DNA from: Carettochelys insculpta
Taxonomy: Eukaryota > Chordata > Testudines > Carettochelyidae
Assembly (NCBI RefSeq): GCF_033958435.1
Contig: NC_134138.1
Span: 178,048,798-178,112,797, forward strand
Direction: 5' to 3'
Length of the DNA: 64,000 nucleotides
Of this stretch, positions 1 to 12,792 are shown one piece after another. A program made the position numbers and the translations under genes. The stretch's first letter is position 1; every line of letters begins with the position of its first letter. The notes below the pieces were generated by a model. It did not search any database and was not told the origin of the DNA. It saw nothing but the letters and a program-made list of their open reading frames with translations.

Positions 1-920
1 TAGTTGTACTGGCATCAAATTTCATTCGTATTGTTGTTTGATGGTCAGCGCATCAACACTCATCTGACCAACCCTCTTCCTTCATTCAGGCTGGGGACTG
101 GCATAGAGCTTGTAGAGGCTTCATGGTGGAGTTGAAAGACAGATACTTCCCTTTAAATCTCCCCTTTGATACCACAGTCCAGCACAATCTTGTCATTTCC
201 TTATTGTGCTATTTGATTTGCAAAACTTATATGAAAGTGCTATTAACAGAAATGTTCACAGCATTGGGATTTTTTTTTTCTTTGTAATACCTATGATTAC
301 TCGAAAGTGCCTGCCTCTCTCTATTCCTTATTCTGTCTTAATGGAATTTAAGGAGGAAAATTGGTTGTGCTTATTTTCAAAGACTCACTGGACTTAACTA
401 AGCCTCTCTCTCTGCCTCTATCCCAAAGAACTGAATATCTTCCCCACCTATTCACATGTCCTAAAAAAATTAATTTTTAAGTGGTGGTGTTAAGCCAGGA
501 AAAAGAAACATGAAAATTGAGAGTAAATGGGCTCAACACATGCACGTGCCCTTTTTTTCTTTGTTTTGCCAAAATATTTTTTAACTATAAAATTCCGTAT
601 TTCCTTCCAATGCCCAATTCTGCAGTCCTGCGCACACGCTATTAATCACATCAATGAAAATTTGGCTTCTCACAAGTGTGGTTCCTTAGACATGGGCATT
701 TTTTTCTTCAGTAACCAGTTTTTAACCAATCTGATTTCTTTGAGTTTGTTGAAGTCTAACAGCGACACAGTTCACTAAGAAGATGTGGCCCTTCTTGTAG
801 TTAATGGCTCCAGAACTCAATAGCTACATGGTCAAAAAGAAGGAAGGTAAACAAAATTTCTAAGATGAAATATTCACAAATTTGTAATTGAAGTCTTTTT
901 CTCTCTTGCTCATTGCTCAT
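1..920. other. Intronic or intergenic DNA, nothing recognised
   Basis: AT-rich unique-looking sequence with short homopolymer tracts. The open frames are under 90 codons and have no domain-like composition or splice context, so none is called as a gene. Confidence 0.5.
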
Positions 921-1637
921 ATAGGCTACGTCTACACGTGAACACTACATCGAAATAGCTTATTTCGATGTAGTGACATCGAAATAGGCTATTTCGATGA
1001 ATAAAGTCTACACGTCCTCCAGGGCTGGCAAAGTCGATGTTCAACATCGACGTTGCACAGCACCACATCGAAATAGGCGCTGCGAGGGAACGTCTACACG
1101 CCACAGTAGCACACATCGAAATAAGGGTGCCAGGCACAGCTGCAGACAGGGTCACAGGGCGGACTCAACAGCAAGCCGCTCCCTTAAAGGGCCCCTCCCA
1201 GACACACTTGCACTAAACAACACAAGATCCACAGAGCCGACAACTGGTTGCAGACCCTGTGCATGCAGCATGGATCCCCAGCTGCAGCAGCAGCAGCCAG
1301 AAGCCCTGGGCTAAGGGCTGCTGCACACGGTGACCATAGAGCCCCGCAGGGGCTGGAGAGAGAGCGTCTCTCAACCCCTCAGCTGATGGCCGCCATGGAA
1401 GACCCCGCAATTTCGATGTTGCGGGACGCGCAACGACTACACGGTCCCTACTTCGACGTTGAACGTCGAAGTAGGACGCTATTCCTATCCCCTCATGGGG
1501 TTAGCGGCTTCGACGTCTCGCCGCTTAACGTCGATGTTAACATCGAAATAGCGCCCAACACGTGTAGCCGTGACGGGCACTATTTCGAAGTTAGTGCCGC
1601 TACTTCGAAGTAGCGTGCACGTGTAGACACGGCTATA
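921..1637. mobile_element. PIF/Harbinger non-autonomous element, 711 bp, TSD ATA
   Basis: The element runs 924-1634. It begins GGCTACGTCTACACGTG and ends CACGTGTAGACACGGCT, giving imperfect terminal inverted repeats flanked by ATA on both sides. Both ends carry several short TTTCGATGT/ACATCGAAA sub-palindromes. The middle (about 1180-1410) is not palindromic. It holds a CTTAAAGGG..CCCC segment, a GATGCAGACCC-like segment and an ATG in a GCAGC-rich context, in the same order as just upstream of the transposase start in the 38.6-42.6 kb element. I infer an internal-deletion derivative of a related autonomous Harbinger that kept its 5' untranslated region and start. The 105-121 codon frames here are not convincing genes. 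Confidence 0.82.
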
Positions 1638-1705
1638 GACTGAAATGCATGAGGAAACGTTCTGACCCTCTCCAAGCCAATGGATAAACTTCACTTGGCT
1701 CATGG

Positions 1706-1741
<36 letters not shown>

Positions 1742-2274
1742 CCTCTGAAACTTTACAGGAGTATGCTGAGATGGCTTGCAAGATATTATCCAATCAATAA
1801 TCTCATTAGCTACACAATTTGAGCCAAACTAGTGAGCGAGGTCTGGTTTACACCACAACAGGCCATTGAGTCACACAAATTCAGCCAAATTCAGCTATTA
1901 GAAAAAGTGCCACTGAAGTCAATGCACGTTGAGCTGCTCCTCACAGTGTCATCACTGATGTGAACTGGTGGCAGACTCTATCCTGGTGATTCTGCCTACT
2001 CTTCTCGTTCTGGTGAAGTAACAGAGCCAGTGGGAGAGCTCTTGGTGGTCAACTTATCATGTCTGTACTGTACTAGATGTAATAAATTGACTCCTGTGAT
2101 CAACTGTTTCCTGTCAATCCAGCAGGTAGCATTAGACCTGCTTTGAGGTTTTGTTTTTGACATAAAGTCAAACTACATTTGAGCTTATCCAGAAAAAGTT
2201 GAAGGGGTTGGTACTGGGCATACCATGCAAAGTTACACTGCAAATTTTTTCCTTTCTATACACTTCCACATTAT
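1638..2274. other. Unique-looking DNA with one (TG)n tract
   Basis: Contains a TG dinucleotide microsatellite at about 1707-1739. Nothing else recognised. Confidence 0.5.
1707..1739. repeat. (TG)n microsatellite
   Basis: About 16 uninterrupted TG units are read directly. The minus-strand frame encoding a Thr-His run across it is an artefact of the repeat. Confidence 0.97.
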
Positions 2275-2821
2275 ACTGCATTTAGGGCTGTCAGTTCAAC
2301 ACAGTTAATTCATGTGACTAACAAAAAAAAATCATTTCAAATAAAAAAATTAATCACTATCCACCAAAGTTTTAATCACACTAGAAGAAGATCAGTTGAA
2401 TTGTTTTGGATTTTTTTATGTTTTGAGATATATTGATTTCAATTACTAATACAGAATACAAAAGCATATAGTGCTCACTTTATAATATTTTATTATAAAT
2501 GTTTGCACTGTAAAATGACAAAAGAAATATATTACATAAATAATATTTTTCAATTCACCTCATGAAGTACTGTGGTAGAATTTCTATCATGAAAGTAAAA
2601 CTTACAAATGCAGGGGGCTTTGGGACATAACTGAACTCAAAAATATAACAATGTAAAACTTTATATCTTGCAGATCCACTCAGTTCTACTTTTTGTTCAG
2701 CCACTTACCAACACAAAACAGGTTTGTTTACATTTATGGGAGGTAATTCTGTCCACTTCCTATTCATAATGTCACCTGACAGCGAGAACAGGAACTTTCA
2801 CATGGAACGTTTGTAGCCAGC

Positions 2822-3497
2822 TGTGATAGACCCAGGCCCACAGCTAGCTACAGCACCCAGTGGGAGGGGAGATATATAGGCAGCTGGGTGTGCCCTTTTA
2901 TGCTCCTCAAGGACTAAGGCCCAGGAAGTATCAGCCTGCAGCACCAGGATGGGCCAACACCTAGGGCTAATTAAGCAGTTGCAGCAAATCAAGGCCTCTG
3001 GAGCCCTGAAAAAGGCTTCCCCCCCAGGAAGGAGGGGGAAAGAGATAGAGGGTGGAGTGGGGAGAGAAGACTCACCAGGGAGAAGAACTGCAGCCATCAG
3101 CGGAAGGTATTGTGGTTGTGTTACAAGGGGGTCTGGCTGAAGTGGCCCAGGGAGGTGGACTGTGGCACTAGGAGGGCCCAGAGAGGGAAGCCCCTCCTGC
3201 CAGAGTTGCCTAGGGTCCCTGGGCAGGAACCTGGGATGTGTGGGCAGGGATTGGGTTCCCCCCAGACCACCCCATGCATCAGATCAGCCCTAAAGGGGCA
3301 GCGGGTAAGGAGTGAGCCTTTTTCCTGAAAGACTGTATTTTTGGACTAGCCAATGATGAGAATGGGCCAGTGATGCTGTGAACCAAGCCCCCGCGAGTAC
3401 AGGAAGTAGAGTGAGGGACACAGTGGGTCTTTGAGGCTGCTTTTAAACCACCACATACTGCAGGGACCCACAAGGACAAGCCTTGGGTTGTGTCACA
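2822..3497 (+). mobile_element. Solo LTR (probably Gypsy-type), 676 bp, TSD CCAGC
   Basis: Starts TGTGATAGAC and ends TTGTGTCACA, so it has TG...CA termini with short inverted ends (TGTGA/TCACA). CCAGC lies on both sides (2817-2821 and 3498-3502), a typical 5-bp integrase duplication. The body is GC-rich, and no primer-binding site, internal gag-pol or second LTR is present, which indicates recombination to a solo LTR. It splits the surrounding hAT element and is therefore younger. Assignment to Gypsy rests on resemblance to a turtle LTR family remembered by its TGTGA-CAGACCCAGGCC start. Confidence 0.85.
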
Positions 3498-3718
3498 CCA
3501 GCATTGCAAGGTACTTACATGCTGCAGATGTGACAAAACATAAAGAAGGAACCAATGTGCAATTTCTAAAAATAGCTACAGCATTTAATTCATGTTTAGA
3601 CTCCAAAGTGCTTTCCAAAATCTCAGCGGGACGAGGGATGGAGCTTACGAGAGTAGTATTTGGATAGAGGAACTACAGCACCTGAACCATCAAAGAAGAA
3701 AATCAACTTTTTCTGTGG

Positions 3719-4012
3719 GTGACATCTGACTCAGATGATGAACATGAACATACAGCAGTTTGCACTACTTTGGATCATTACGGAGCAGAACCTGTCATCA
3801 GCATGGATGTATGTCCTTTGGAATGTTGGTTGAAACATGAAGGGACATATGAATCTTCACCTCATCTTATATATAAATACCTTGCAACACCAGCTCCAAT
3901 ACTTCCACAAGAATGCCTTGTCCTGCTTACAAAGAGCAGGCGGGATTATCAACTGCAATTTGTGATCAAATTTGTTTATCTGACTGACTACCTGAACAAA
4001 AATGAGGACTGA
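3719..4012 (+). pseudogene. hAT transposase C-terminal (dimerisation) fragment
   Basis: A 97-codon open stretch matches the hAT C-terminal dimerisation region in order. An acidic SDSDDEHEH lead is followed by PLECWLKHEGTYES (family pattern PLEWWKxHE), then KYLATPA, then a degraded segment where SxRxFSxAG is expected, and a terminal VYLTDYLNKNED (family: LVFLxxNL). The conserved Trp-Trp is reduced to Cys-Trp, and the R-x-F-S block is unrecognisable, so this is a relic. The upstream DDE and zinc-finger parts are gone or replaced by the solo LTR. The ATG at 3719 is simply the first one in the open stretch. Confidence 0.8.
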
Positions 4013-4120
4013 GTGTACTTATAGGTGCTAAAGATTAAATGTGATTAAATGGAATTTTTTTTACATCATGGATTAATTACAATTGAGTTTTTTTAATTGC
4101 TTGGCAGCCCTAACTGTATT

Positions 4121-7100
4121 ACATATTTTAGGATTGGCTTAGTGGTTGTATAGAAACCAGACCCCACAGCATTCTCTATCCAAGTATTGTCCTTGTACAA
4201 TTTACTCTTTAGATCATCTTTACATTCCCAATATACCTTATCCATTGTTATCTAGCCATTTTGAAATAGTTGCCTGGCTGTTCCCTCTTATCTTCACTAA
4301 TATAGACTTTGTTTCCAACATAAAGATCCATTACCACACTAAACCAGGCCTCACACACATCTAATTACTCATGTCAAGTCAGGCTACAATATACTGAGGT
4401 CTGATGCTCTGAGGTCATCACATGGATATGCTGACATTGGCTTCTCATCAATTTTGCAACAGAGACTTCATTCCCTAGCCTGGAATATTGATGACAACTC
4501 TGTGCATCCCACTCCATAATCTGTATTTGATTGGGAGACTATCACCTTCATGAAAAGCTTTCAGATCATCCTGTTAAAAATTTTGGAGTTTACTTTTAAG
4601 ACATGGGGGAGAATCATCCAGATAAAATACTTTTTATAAGCTAATAACAAGTGTCCAGAGAGTAAAACTTAGTAGAAACTTTACATAAAAATTATGGCAT
4701 TTGTAGGTCAGGGTGGGGACTGAGGGGGTGGAGAAATGTTGTAAGAAGTGCTCATCTCACGCCAGTGCAAATAATCTGTTCCCAAAACCATGTTTGGTAC
4801 TGCTGTTGATCTAAGTGGAAATTCACATATGCAAGGAGAGCAAAGTGTTGGATATTTAGTATGGACATGAGAGAAGATTGCTCTCTCAGTGTTCAAACCA
4901 CTGGAAGTGATGCTGACCCATACACATCAGAAGACCACAAACCAAACACAGTGGGTTTTTAGAATAGGGATTTTGGCTCAGATCCATCTGTCCTTGATTT
5001 ATGTTTTCTTTCAAGGAGACTTAACTGACAGTTATTAAATGACCATACTTCAGGAGCAATATTAATATTATTATACAATAACTAACAAGTTATTATTACT
5101 CAGTAATTCATCTCTCTGGGGAGGATATAAACAAACTTTATGTGAGCACAGGAAACTTGGCCACATACACAAGTGGATAGCTGGCTAACAAAAATCATGC
5201 CCAAATACAGATGTTGCCGGATGAGTGTGTGCCAGGTAACAGAGATTCAACCTGTACTTTAAAGATGGTGATTGTTATAAATATATTCAGTCTGACATTA
5301 AAATTTTGCTCAAAAATAGCACAGCTGAAGTGGAAATGGAAAACCTGTGAAATGTCAGATTTTTTTCATTAGATTACTTGATTTTTTAAAAAATCCAACC
5401 GTAAGCAAGATCTGCATGAAGGCTTCCCTGACAGCTAGCTGGTGGAGGAGTGGGAGAAGGGATCCCGTTTCTGTTTATATAAACGCAGTTTGGTTCTGCT
5501 TTGCTTAGATTTGACACTTATTCAGCAAATGCAAATGGAGTGGTGTTTTTCTCATTATAATCAATTTAGCTGGTGTTGGTCACAAATTATGTAGGTATTA
5601 ACTGCAAAGGTAGTGACATATCATGAATGATGTTTGTAATTCTTGCGAGAACACAGAACAGGACTGTGGTTAACCTGCCCCAAGGAAGGAGTCACTCTCA
5701 GTGTAAAGAATTTCTGTAAGATAAAGACTCAAATGTCAGAGCCCTGTGAAAATAAGTAGGGACAGGACTCCCAACCAGTAGGCTGCATGTGCTCAAGAGT
5801 CTGCTGTAAGACTGCTTTAACTGGTTTCTCCACACTGTTCAAAGAAGCTGAAAAGGCTCTATTAGAAATCTCTTTTGCTAGTTTTAAATATTTCTTTCAG
5901 ATCTGAAATCACTTGTGGCAGGGATGTGTTTCTGCCCAACAGCTGAGGTCCTTGGGAGCTGACATCACTTTAGAGGGGACACTATTTTTGTCCAGCCTGC
6001 AAAAAAGCTTAAAATTGCTATGAGATTGATGTACAGAGGAGCTGAGAGGTGGCTGGCAGTAGCTGATTGATAGCCAGCAGGGTGGTGGCAGAGTGGCATG
6101 GTGAGCAGCCAGTGGAATAAATAAGATGCTTCTTACTCTGTAGGTGCACCTCTGACCTCTGGGTCTGCTCTTAGCAATGTCTGAAAGGAAGTGCTGGGTA
6201 TGTGAAGGGGACTTTTGAGTTGCTGGACTTAAAAGCCTGAAGGGAAAAAGACACTATCCAACCTACTTGGGATAGGTCATTTACTCATGGTTTATACTTA
6301 GGAGCCCATTGTGGTGATTTCCCAAATTAATGCCAAGTTACTTCCCTCCTTTTATTAAAAGTTTCTCTTCTACACTCAGATTCTGCTTGTGAGTAGGAAA
6401 GTATTGCCACTCAGAGGTGCCCAGGCTGGTGTGTAAATTTCCCAGGTTACTGGGTTGGAGCTCTAGCTGGCTCTGCTATTGGATGGCTGGGAACACACCC
6501 CTGTGTGTGGAATCTGGCCCTGGCTGCTTGCAGAAGAGTTACACAACAAAAAGCAGAAACTGTCACATTTCTCAGTGATTCTAGAATTTGGCATTCAAAT
6601 GTAAGCACAATTTGAAACTCAATTTAACTGCTAATTCATTTTTTTATCTCTTTGGAGTTAGTTTGTAGCTTTGGTAGTGACACTAAAATAACTTCTCTCA
6701 TACTTTTAAGAGGGTATTATGTCAGCATGTCAACGGAGAAAGACAGTAAATGGACAAGTCTTCTTTATCTTATTCTTTATCTTATATGTATGTTATAGAT
6801 ACATATTTGAGAAAACAACTTTTCAAAATCAAAAGCCCCAATAAACGTATGCTAGAAAGATGAGAACACACACATACAACAGCTTGTCCTGCCTGTGTAA
6901 GTCAGAGGCCATAGAAGGTACAACAAAGACTCCTTTTCCTTTCTCCCAGTATATCAATAGAGGAGGTAGTTATAATATGGCTTGTATGCAGCGGACACTA
7001 ATAGTGTTGCCTACAGTACTTACCAGAATAAAAGTAATAGTTTGACTTTCTCAATGGTGAAGGAATTAGTTTGCACAGATGCATGATTCAGTACCAGGCC

Positions 7101-7147
7101 ACAGCTAGACTTAAAATGTACTAGCAGTGCCACTGTTGCCCTTCAAT
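4121..7147. other. Intronic DNA, no gene recognised
   Basis: About 3 kb of AT-rich DNA with no long open frame, no terminal inverted repeats and no LINE-like protein matches that I can see. Given the CNTNAP2-like exon at 7.7 kb on the minus strand, this would be the intron downstream of that exon. Confidence 0.5.
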
Positions 7148-7370
7148 GTCAACACTTACTCCAGTGACAGGAGGATCTCTCACACCCCATAGGTAATCCA
7201 CCTTCCCAGGAGTCAGGAGCTAAGCGGATGAAAGAATTCTTGTCAACCTACTGTTGGCCTCTGCTGCAGGATAGGGTGACATTGCTGCATCTTTCAGAGG
7301 TGTAGATTTTCACACCCCTGAAAGAGAGAGAGAGCTATGCTCATGTAAATTTTCAGTGTAGACCAACCGT
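7148..7370. mobile_element. Old MITE fragment
   Basis: The run from GATCTCTCACACCCCATAGG through GAAAGAATTCTTGTCAACCTA and TTTTCACACCCCTGAAAGAG to TCAGTGTAGACCAACC follows, with many changes, a turtle MITE I recognise by the 'AAGAATTCTTCCGTCGACCTAG' centre and the 'AGTGTAGACCA' end. Only the right terminus is clear and no target duplication can be assigned. Confidence 0.5.
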
Positions 7371-7642
7371 TATTGATCAACCACAGCAACAATTTTAAAT
7401 GTCTCAGCAACACTATGTAAGGGTTTGGGACAGTAATTGAAGAAACCATATATCCCATTTGAGTGGAATTTTAAGTAGGGCCACATACATGTTTCAAAAT
7501 CCCTTCTCTGACAAACTAGTTCTATGGGCTCTTTAATAACCATAAATGGTTCTGACTTGGACTTTACATCTCAACTGAAAGATATCAGTATTGTGCATGT
7601 CTCCTTTATTATATCACGGTATTGAAGCAAATCACAGCATCA

Positions 7643-7789
<147 letters not shown>

Positions 7790-7948
7790 TTAAATGACAA
7801 AATTTATGAATGATGAAATTCTCAGTTGCTCAAGCAAAACTTCATATCAATGCCAGTTTGCCTTACATTTGAAATTTACTCTTATTAATTTAGGCAGATT
7901 AATAGAATTCATGAAAAACTGTACCAACAACCAAAGATGATGTCTCAC

Positions 7949-8147
7949 AGTCAATGCTCCCTCTAATATTTTCCATCCATGTGTGGATTTTTTTCCATCA
8001 TGTGCCAAATAAATTTTACATGCATCGAGGCATGTATGGATGTGCACCGCCAGAAGATACAAAAACCTAGATGTGGGCCCTCAGCTAATGGGCTGGACAG
8101 CGCTTATATCTTTCCTGAGTAGCCGCAGTTTACTGGGAACATTGATC
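7949..8147. mobile_element. Decayed hAT-like MITE
   Basis: Begins CAGTCAATGCTCCCTCTAATATTTTCCATCC and ends near TTTACTGGGAACATTG. GGGAACATTG is roughly the inverse of the CARTGYTCCC start. It resembles the widespread reptile 'CAGTGTTCCCTCTAATTTTTTCC' MITE. No clear 8-bp duplication can be read. Confidence 0.5.
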
Positions 8148-11100
8148 ATGCCCCAGCTATGGCATCTTCTCAAACACACAGCAGGTTAAAAAAAAATACA
8201 ATGGCAGGATACATTCACTTATCATAAATCAAGTTTTTAAAGCCCAGTATGACAAGCACCAGGATAAGAATAACATCACAAGTTGTGGCTTTTTGTGTTG
8301 CAAGTGTTGCCATGTTCATGGATTCAAGTCTCACAAGGAACTGAAAATGAGTAAAGAACAGCAGTGAGATTCTATTAACCTTTTTCTTTAATACAATGGG
8401 ATAAGATGGAGACAGCCTGCCTACTGGCTGAGTTGGAACTTACTAAGAAGAACTGCTGACAAAGGGGTGGAGCCATGAGGGCAATTGTCCAGATCCTGGG
8501 CAATTTGAAAGAATGGTCAGCATGTTCCTGGGGGAGTGAGTCTGCAGCTCCTATTGGATGGGAACTGAACCTCATGGGAGCTGTGGGGGGGGGGCGTGAT
8601 GTCTGCTTGTCCACCCACACCTAGGAGCTGCTGCCACGGTGTGTGTCAATACCAACTTTCTGTTACTAAAACAAACCAGGTTCTGCAAACTTCAAAACAA
8701 AAGCTTTAACATCTTTAATTCACTTTTGACAAGCATAAACCACCTTTACCCCACCTACTCTTCAACTCCAGCTACATTATTGCCAGAGAGCTGAGGAAAT
8801 GAATGAAAACGGGAAAATTATATCAGAACATACATTTATTATTCAAAATAGCCACAAAATGCAATTTCAAAGATTTGAGTTTGACAGTTTCTTTCTTATC
8901 AAAGATTCATTTAAATATAAATTATCATAATATGTTTGCTTTTGAAACTATTACTTTTCTGTTATTAGAGTATGCTTTGAAAACTCATTTTGAAGCCATT
9001 TTCCCCATTATTAATTATTTCAAATAGTCTCAGGGCAGTCTATACTTTTTGATCAAGGGTTAAAGGAATTTTCCTTTCATGTTGAATTCATCCAAATAAC
9101 ATTTATGAACAAAACGTGCATTTTTACATGAAGAGACGATTAAGATAACTCCTACCGACCAAAACAAGTGAAAATATTTTCCGGGAACCAGCACAAGTTA
9201 ACACACAGATAAAATCTGTGTTAGCACACAGATAATTGAAATGCACCACATCCCTGTAACAGCTCACACAAGACACTTTGTTAAACCCACAGAATGCCAT
9301 AATAAAAAATAAACTTTAGAATTACTAATTTTTAATTTTTTCTTCTTCCACAAACTGTTATGTGCATGCATCACTTCCACTTTACTGAAACACATGAAGT
9401 ACTTGGCCATAGTGTAGTTCACCTCCTTCTTCAAAACTGTTATTGTGCATATATACCCAAAGTAAAAGCTTTTTGAAAAATGCACTACAACGTCCGTCTA
9501 CTTTTGTTACTATACTATAATGAATGAGGTGTGTCACTTAATTCTGTTATGTAATTTAAAGAGATAAGAAACTAATAAAATGTTTAAAATTATTAGCTGA
9601 ATGAAAAACCTTTTTACACCTTTTAATATTAGCATACGGTAATTTGTAGGAATCTGTAAAGTATACCAGCAAGCTTCCAATTATAGGGAAAATTTCAATT
9701 TTCTATAAATATATGGATCGACAGCATTTTGGTGACACTTTTAAAGTAGTTCCACTGACATTAATCTGAACCTCAGTATTGTACCTCTACACAAATCCTT
9801 ATTTCTGAATGCAATTTTCTGTTCCTTTTAAACTTGTCAGGTATATCCAGATTTTATTTTTATAACCACATTGTGATTTCATAAACTGTGAAACCCTAAA
9901 TTCGTATTTTGCAATATATATGGTAAATTATTTCTTCTCCAGAGCTAATTCATGTGTCCTTATCTCTATTTGAAAATATATGTGTTTTAAAACATTTTTC
10001 ACTTGATAAAAAATAAAAATAGAAAAAATTCTCTGTTAAATTGAACAGATATTTATATGAAATTGCAACACTAATGCCAGTTTCCAATTTTGCATTTTAC
10101 ATCTATATAACTTACCGTCACAGCAGTATAAGCAGTAAACCTAATCTTGTATTATAAACATAACAAATATGCTATCTTAATTTATATACTATTGAAACCA
10201 ATATAGATATTTATTGACACCATCTACCTTCTGCCTGAACACACTTTTTTTTTAATTAATAAAATTGGTTGAAAGTTTTAAGAAAATGTGCCCATCAAAT
10301 CACGACTCTCTATGGTTAATTTGTGCATCTTCTGGAGAGTCACTATAACCCAACTTCCCTTGGAACATTTTATTAAAATTAACAGTTTTACTTTACTAAA
10401 TATTCAGTTTGCACAGTTCAAGGTGGAACATGATTCAAACTATAGGGAATTTCAAGTAGGCTGAATGTAATAACTTCAATATGATTTGGAGAAGATACCA
10501 AGATAAATGGTTACTGTGAGGCAAAACCACAGCCAGACTAGAGCTGTCTTTACTGGCTTCCTTCCAGGAGCAATAAGAACTGCCTGGCATTCTCTGCTCA
10601 CTGTCCACCTCTAGATCCCTGCTTTTGACACTGTGACCCTCACTCCTGTCCCATTTTTTCACTAATAGTCCCTGAGATTTACTTGAGACCTGGGTCCATA
10701 AGCTCCTCCTCTTATGCAGGGGAAGGGACCTTTAGATGTGAGGGAGAGAGATTCTCAATAAGTGCCATGACTTACTGCTCCTAGACAACCTGCACTGACA
10801 TCACTCAGGCATGGAACAGCTACTTCTCTGTACTGCTTCATCATGTAAAGCAGAGCCTGCAGTGACTTAGCCCATAGGTATTTGGCACTAGCCTATCCCT
10901 AGAAGGACTCAGGTCAGGCACCAATATTTCACTGACACTACAAAAGCTGTCAGTTAGACAAGATTCCTCCTGCAGCATTACAAAGTCCTTAGGCTACCAG
11001 CCTGCCCTGTATTCTGCCACAGCTCTGTTCCATCCCACTTCAGCCTTGTCTGTGCCCTCCTGAAACTTTGTTCTAGCCTTACATCTCCCTTTATGACTCC

Positions 11101-11884
11101 AACCCAGCTTCAACCTTTGGTCTGCAGCCCTGACTTTTGGTTTGACCCTATGTACTCACAATATAGATTAAAGACACCAAATCCATTTTTGCTCTATTTG
11201 CACTTAAATAGCATACACAAATGGATTCTGGGTGTGTGTGTGTTCTATTATTTGCTTGTATAAAAACTTGGCATATTTTAAAATTGTCTTTCATGTTTTG
11301 GCCATGGGAGCATCCTCACACAACTCCATCATTGTGCCGTAGACCTTTGTCACACTTGAATTTATGGTTCCTGCACACCTCTTATATCTGCTAATCTATC
11401 AGTCAGCACCTCCACCACACTCCACATATACACCAACACCATCCATACCTTCTCCTTTTGTCTTGATTATTATAATTCTGTTCTCTTTGGCCTCTTACTT
11501 CCAAGCTCTCCTGATTACAGATCAAAGAAACATAGCCTCATTCTCTCCATTTTTAAATAAAACCACAGAATGCCTGTTCTTTTCAGAACAAGTTCAGTAT
11601 TACCTTCCTTATTGAAATTGTCTAAAACTTTTATGCAAACTCCCATGTGGGCATTTTATCTTTTTTTCTACTTTGCCTATACTTGTTTAGATCTGGTCAT
11701 GCCTATTTCTTCAGACAATTTTGTCAACTTTCATGTAAGTAAAGTTCCTGCCATCAGTGACAGTTTCTTATATGTGTCACTTAATCAATTTTTCACATAT
11801 CAAATGAAAGGACGTTGGGTTTTTCCTTATGCGATATGGCTTACTCTCTATGTTATAATTTTAGTTTAATTCTGTGACTGTTAT
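8148..11884. other. Intronic DNA, no gene recognised
   Basis: About 3.7 kb of AT-rich sequence upstream (in gene orientation) of the EGF exon. It holds a short G tract near 8586 and long AT stretches from 8800 to 10400. No open frame resembles a domain, and I see no splice-bounded exon or structured repeat. Confidence 0.5.
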
Positions 11885-12085
11885 TCATGCTCAAGATGTG
11901 TGAGACCAACTTTTTTATTGGAGCAACTTTCATTGGCGAGAAAGACACACTTTTTTGCTTACAGAAAGCTCTTCTTCAGATCTGGGTAACTTATTCCATA
12001 TCACAGCTAAATACAAGATTGGAGAGACTGTTTAATATAATTAGCTAACAAGATTTCAAAGAAATCATTCAAGGATCATCAAGTC
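11885..12085 (-). mobile_element. Penelope-like element 3' tail fragment (minus)
   Basis: Read on the minus strand, it contains CAGATCTGAAGAAGAGCTTT, then a run ending GTGTGTCTTTCTCGCCAATGAAAGTTGCTCCAATAAAAAAGTTGG. This is the known vertebrate Penelope-like 3' end pattern (GAAGAAGAGCTCTGTGTAAGC...CCAACAGAAGTTGGTCCAATAAAAGA). No coding part is present. Confidence 0.65.
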
Positions 12086-12354
12086 TAATTCAAGGTTTCA
12101 GCCTTATTTTCAAAGATCTGAATGACCTGGGCCCAGGTAAACAGGACCAGGGTTGTAGTAAATTCCTCTGTTCAGACAGAATGGAACTTTCTATGTAAGG
12201 GTAAAATTAATCTTTGTCCAAGATATTCTCAGGAGCTAGTCCCACATGGTAAAAGGAATTCCCACAGGGACAAAGAGCCATCTCAAATTTCACTCTTCTG
12301 CTTCAAGTACCAGACTCACATCTTTGATTTTGCCTTCTTTACTATAATCATCCC

Positions 12355-12792
12355 ATTGGGCTCATCTACATTAGCCTCTTCTTTGAAGGGGGCGTGGTAG
12401 TCAGCCCGAGTGGGGAACAGCAATAAGGTGCTGCAATGCATATGCAGCACCTCTTTAGGCTAATTTTTGCAATACCAACTTCAAAGTTGATAACTTCGAA
12501 GTGCCGTCAAGCCATGTAGCCATGAGCACTTCAAAGAACCCATGCAATGTCGGAAGTGCCCTTACTCCCAAAAGTTTGGGAGTAAGGGCACATCAAAGTT
12601 GTGTGGGTACTTCCAAGTGCCCGTGGCTACATGGCTTGGCGGCGCTTTGAAGTTATCAACTTCAAAGTTGGTGTGGCAAAAATTAGCCTAATGAGGTGCT
12701 GCATATGCATTGCAGCACCTTATTGCTATTCCCCACTCTGGCTGGCTACCATGCCCCCTTCGAAGAAGAGTGCTAGTGTAGACAAGTCCATT
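12355..12792. mobile_element. Palindromic Harbinger MITE (family B), TSD ATT
   Basis: The element spans 12358-12789 between two ATT trinucleotides. Ends are GGGCTCATCTACATTAGC and GCTAGTGTAGACAAGTCC. The two halves are near inverse copies: CTTCTTTGAAGGGGGCGTGGTAG pairs with CTACCATGCCCCCTTCGAAG, and GGTGCTGCAATGCATATGCAGC pairs with its inverse near 12700. The centre is the hairpin CTCCCAAAAGTTTGGGAG. It carries no coding capacity. Confidence 0.88.

Larger units (their letters stand above)
2275..4120 (+). mobile_element. hAT-family DNA transposon, decayed, with nested solo LTR
   Basis: The element begins TAGGGCTGTC at 2283 and ends GGCAGCCCTA at 4112. Near-identical 8-bp direct repeats flank it (ACTGCATT at 2275-2282, ACTGTATT at 4113-4120). 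An 8-bp duplication is the hAT signature. Just inside both ends lie TTAATCRC-type stretches, as in the amniote 'AGGGCTGTC...' hAT family I recognise from turtle genomes. The right half contains a recognisable C-terminal hAT transposase fragment. The left interior appears to be in the opposite sense to the right, so the copy is internally rearranged or derived from a palindromic subfamily. A solo LTR interrupts it at 2822-3497. All coding capacity is lost. Confidence 0.85.

Noticed and set aside
997..1613. Frames of 105 and 121 codons
   Set aside because: They lie inside a deletion-derived transposon. Only the first few codons after 1270 may derive from the transposase start.
1485..1793. Thr-His repeat protein on the minus strand
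   Set aside because: Translation of the (TG)n microsatellite.
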